Source of the DNA: Chloroflexota bacterium
GTDB lineage: Bacteria > Chloroflexota > Limnocylindria > Limnocylindrales > CSP1-4
Assembly (NCBI GenBank): GCA_021790715.1
Contig: JAJYGK010000034.1
Coordinates: forward strand, 1-14,678
Direction: 5' to 3'
Length of the DNA stretch: 14,678 nt
Below are positions 14,338 to 14,678 of the stretch, one piece after another. Made by a program: the position numbers and the translations under genes. Numbering within the stretch: the first letter of the stretch is position 1; each line of letters opens with the position of its first letter. The notes under the pieces are model-generated. The model did no database searches and was not told the DNA's origin. It saw only the letters and a program-made list of their open reading frames with translations.

Positions 14338-14678
14338 ATGTCGGCAGGGCAGATCGGAACGCAGACGTTCATGCCGGGCGGGCTGAAGGCCGGGGCGATC
14401 CTGGCGACGGTGTTCGTCGTCGGGCTGGCCGCGGGCGCAGGGGGCACCCTCGTCGCACGCGGGCAGATCGGCGCCGCCGACCGGGCGGCGGAAGTCGCCC
14501 AGGCACCGGCCGCCATCAGCAGGACGCTCGACACGAGCCGTCCGTACCTGACCATCCAGGACGGCGTGGTGGTCGTGCCGCGGAGCGCGCTCTCGGCCGC
14601 GCTCGACACGAGCCGGCCGTACCTGACGGTGCAGGACGGCGTGGTGGTCGTGCCGCCCCGGACGGGGCTGTCATCGAC
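14338..14678 (+). CDS. Membrane-anchored tandem-repeat protein (5' part, cut by window edge)
   Basis: I do not recognise this protein. At least 113 residues are visible and the frame stays open to the window edge. The ATG at 14338 follows a G-rich ribosome-binding site (GGGGGG ending 7 nt upstream). Residues 17-40 (KAGAILATVFVVGLAAGAGG) form one membrane segment or uncleaved signal. A short polar linker leads to LDTSRPYLTIQDGVVVVP at 64-81, repeated with one conservative change (Ile to Val) at 89-106. A seven-residue linker, RSALSAA, separates the two copies. The units alternate Pro/Tyr/Thr with a beta-prone VVVVP, which suggests short extracytoplasmic beta units. More copies may follow. It is divergent from the LAL regulator, which may control it. 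Confidence 0.75.
   Translation, partial: MSAGQIGTQTFMPGGLKAGAILATVFVVGLAAGAGGTLVARGQIGAADRAAEVAQAPAAISRTLDTSRPYLTIQDGVVVVPRSALSAALDTSRPYLTVQDGVVVVPPRTGLSS
14527..14655 (+). repeat. 75-bp-period coding tandem repeat
   Basis: Two 54-bp units (14527-14580 and 14602-14655) are separated by a 21-bp linker, a period of 75 bp. They differ at four of 54 bases, which change one residue (Ile to Val). The near identity at DNA level indicates recent duplication or ongoing homogenisation. The sequence after the second unit (PRTGLSS) resembles the linker, so a third unit may begin just past the window edge. Confidence 0.85.

Noticed and set aside
14163..14609. Possible 149-residue N-terminal extension of the LAL regulator
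   Set aside because: The added residues look random and overlap the divergent repeat protein. A strong Shine-Dalgarno precedes the GTG at 14162, just before the conserved domain.
1..14678. CRISPR array, insertion sequence or defence island
   Set aside because: No regularly spaced direct repeats of the right size, no transposase or terminal inverted repeats, and no nuclease, helicase or toxin-antitoxin genes were seen.

Overview
The window is very GC-rich (clearly above 70% by eye, with strong G/C preference at third codon positions). It carries ordinary bacterial chromosomal genes and no phage, plasmid, insertion-sequence or CRISPR content. A YkwD-like CAP protein with a Thr-Pro-Arg-Pro tail, a VIT1/CCC1 transporter, two-unit FtsX permeases, a large ATP-binding LuxR regulator and a GH26-like lipoprotein together suggest a GC-rich soil or freshwater Chloroflexota (Limnocylindria-like) or an actinobacterium. 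I lean to Chloroflexota, but no rRNA or other marker here settles it.

Left part (1-6647). The 3' tail of an unknown gene overlaps (TGATG) a 78-residue unknown protein on the + strand. Facing it, a minus-strand series reads from right to left: CAP-domain protein, ABC ATPase (LolD/MacB type), 909-residue FtsX-type permease, DAGK/YegS lipid kinase and BioY biotin-transport S component. The last four are tightly packed (gaps of 5, 61 and 9 nt) and look like one operon. The CAP gene is separated from them by about 100 bp containing two perfect hairpins.

Middle (6648-9210). A 313-bp divergent spacer separates the CAP gene from a VIT1/CCC1 metal transporter (+). A typical tRNA-His(GTG) gene with encoded G-1 and CCA follows, then an MFS transporter (-) resembling the FHS sugar-symporter group.

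Right part (9211-14678). Divergent from the MFS gene is a GH26-like glycoside hydrolase lipoprotein with an internal EF-hand-like calcium loop. The pair may serve extracellular mannan or other glycan breakdown and sugar uptake, which is inference. Convergent to the hydrolase is an OsmC-like protein. Upstream of it is an AT-rich patch with a perfect 16-bp palindrome between possible -35 and -10 elements. Next is a 943-residue LAL-type (MalT-like) LuxR regulator. Divergent from that, and cut off by the window edge, is a small membrane-anchored protein with a strikingly conserved 18-residue tandem repeat.

No defence system or biosynthetic cluster is recognisable. The items most worth a second look are the repeat protein next to the LAL regulator, the palindromic operator candidate upstream of osmC, the divergent MFS/GH26 pair, the altered ABC signature motif, and two short upstream ORFs that carry good Shine-Dalgarno sequences and overlap the starts of the transporter genes.
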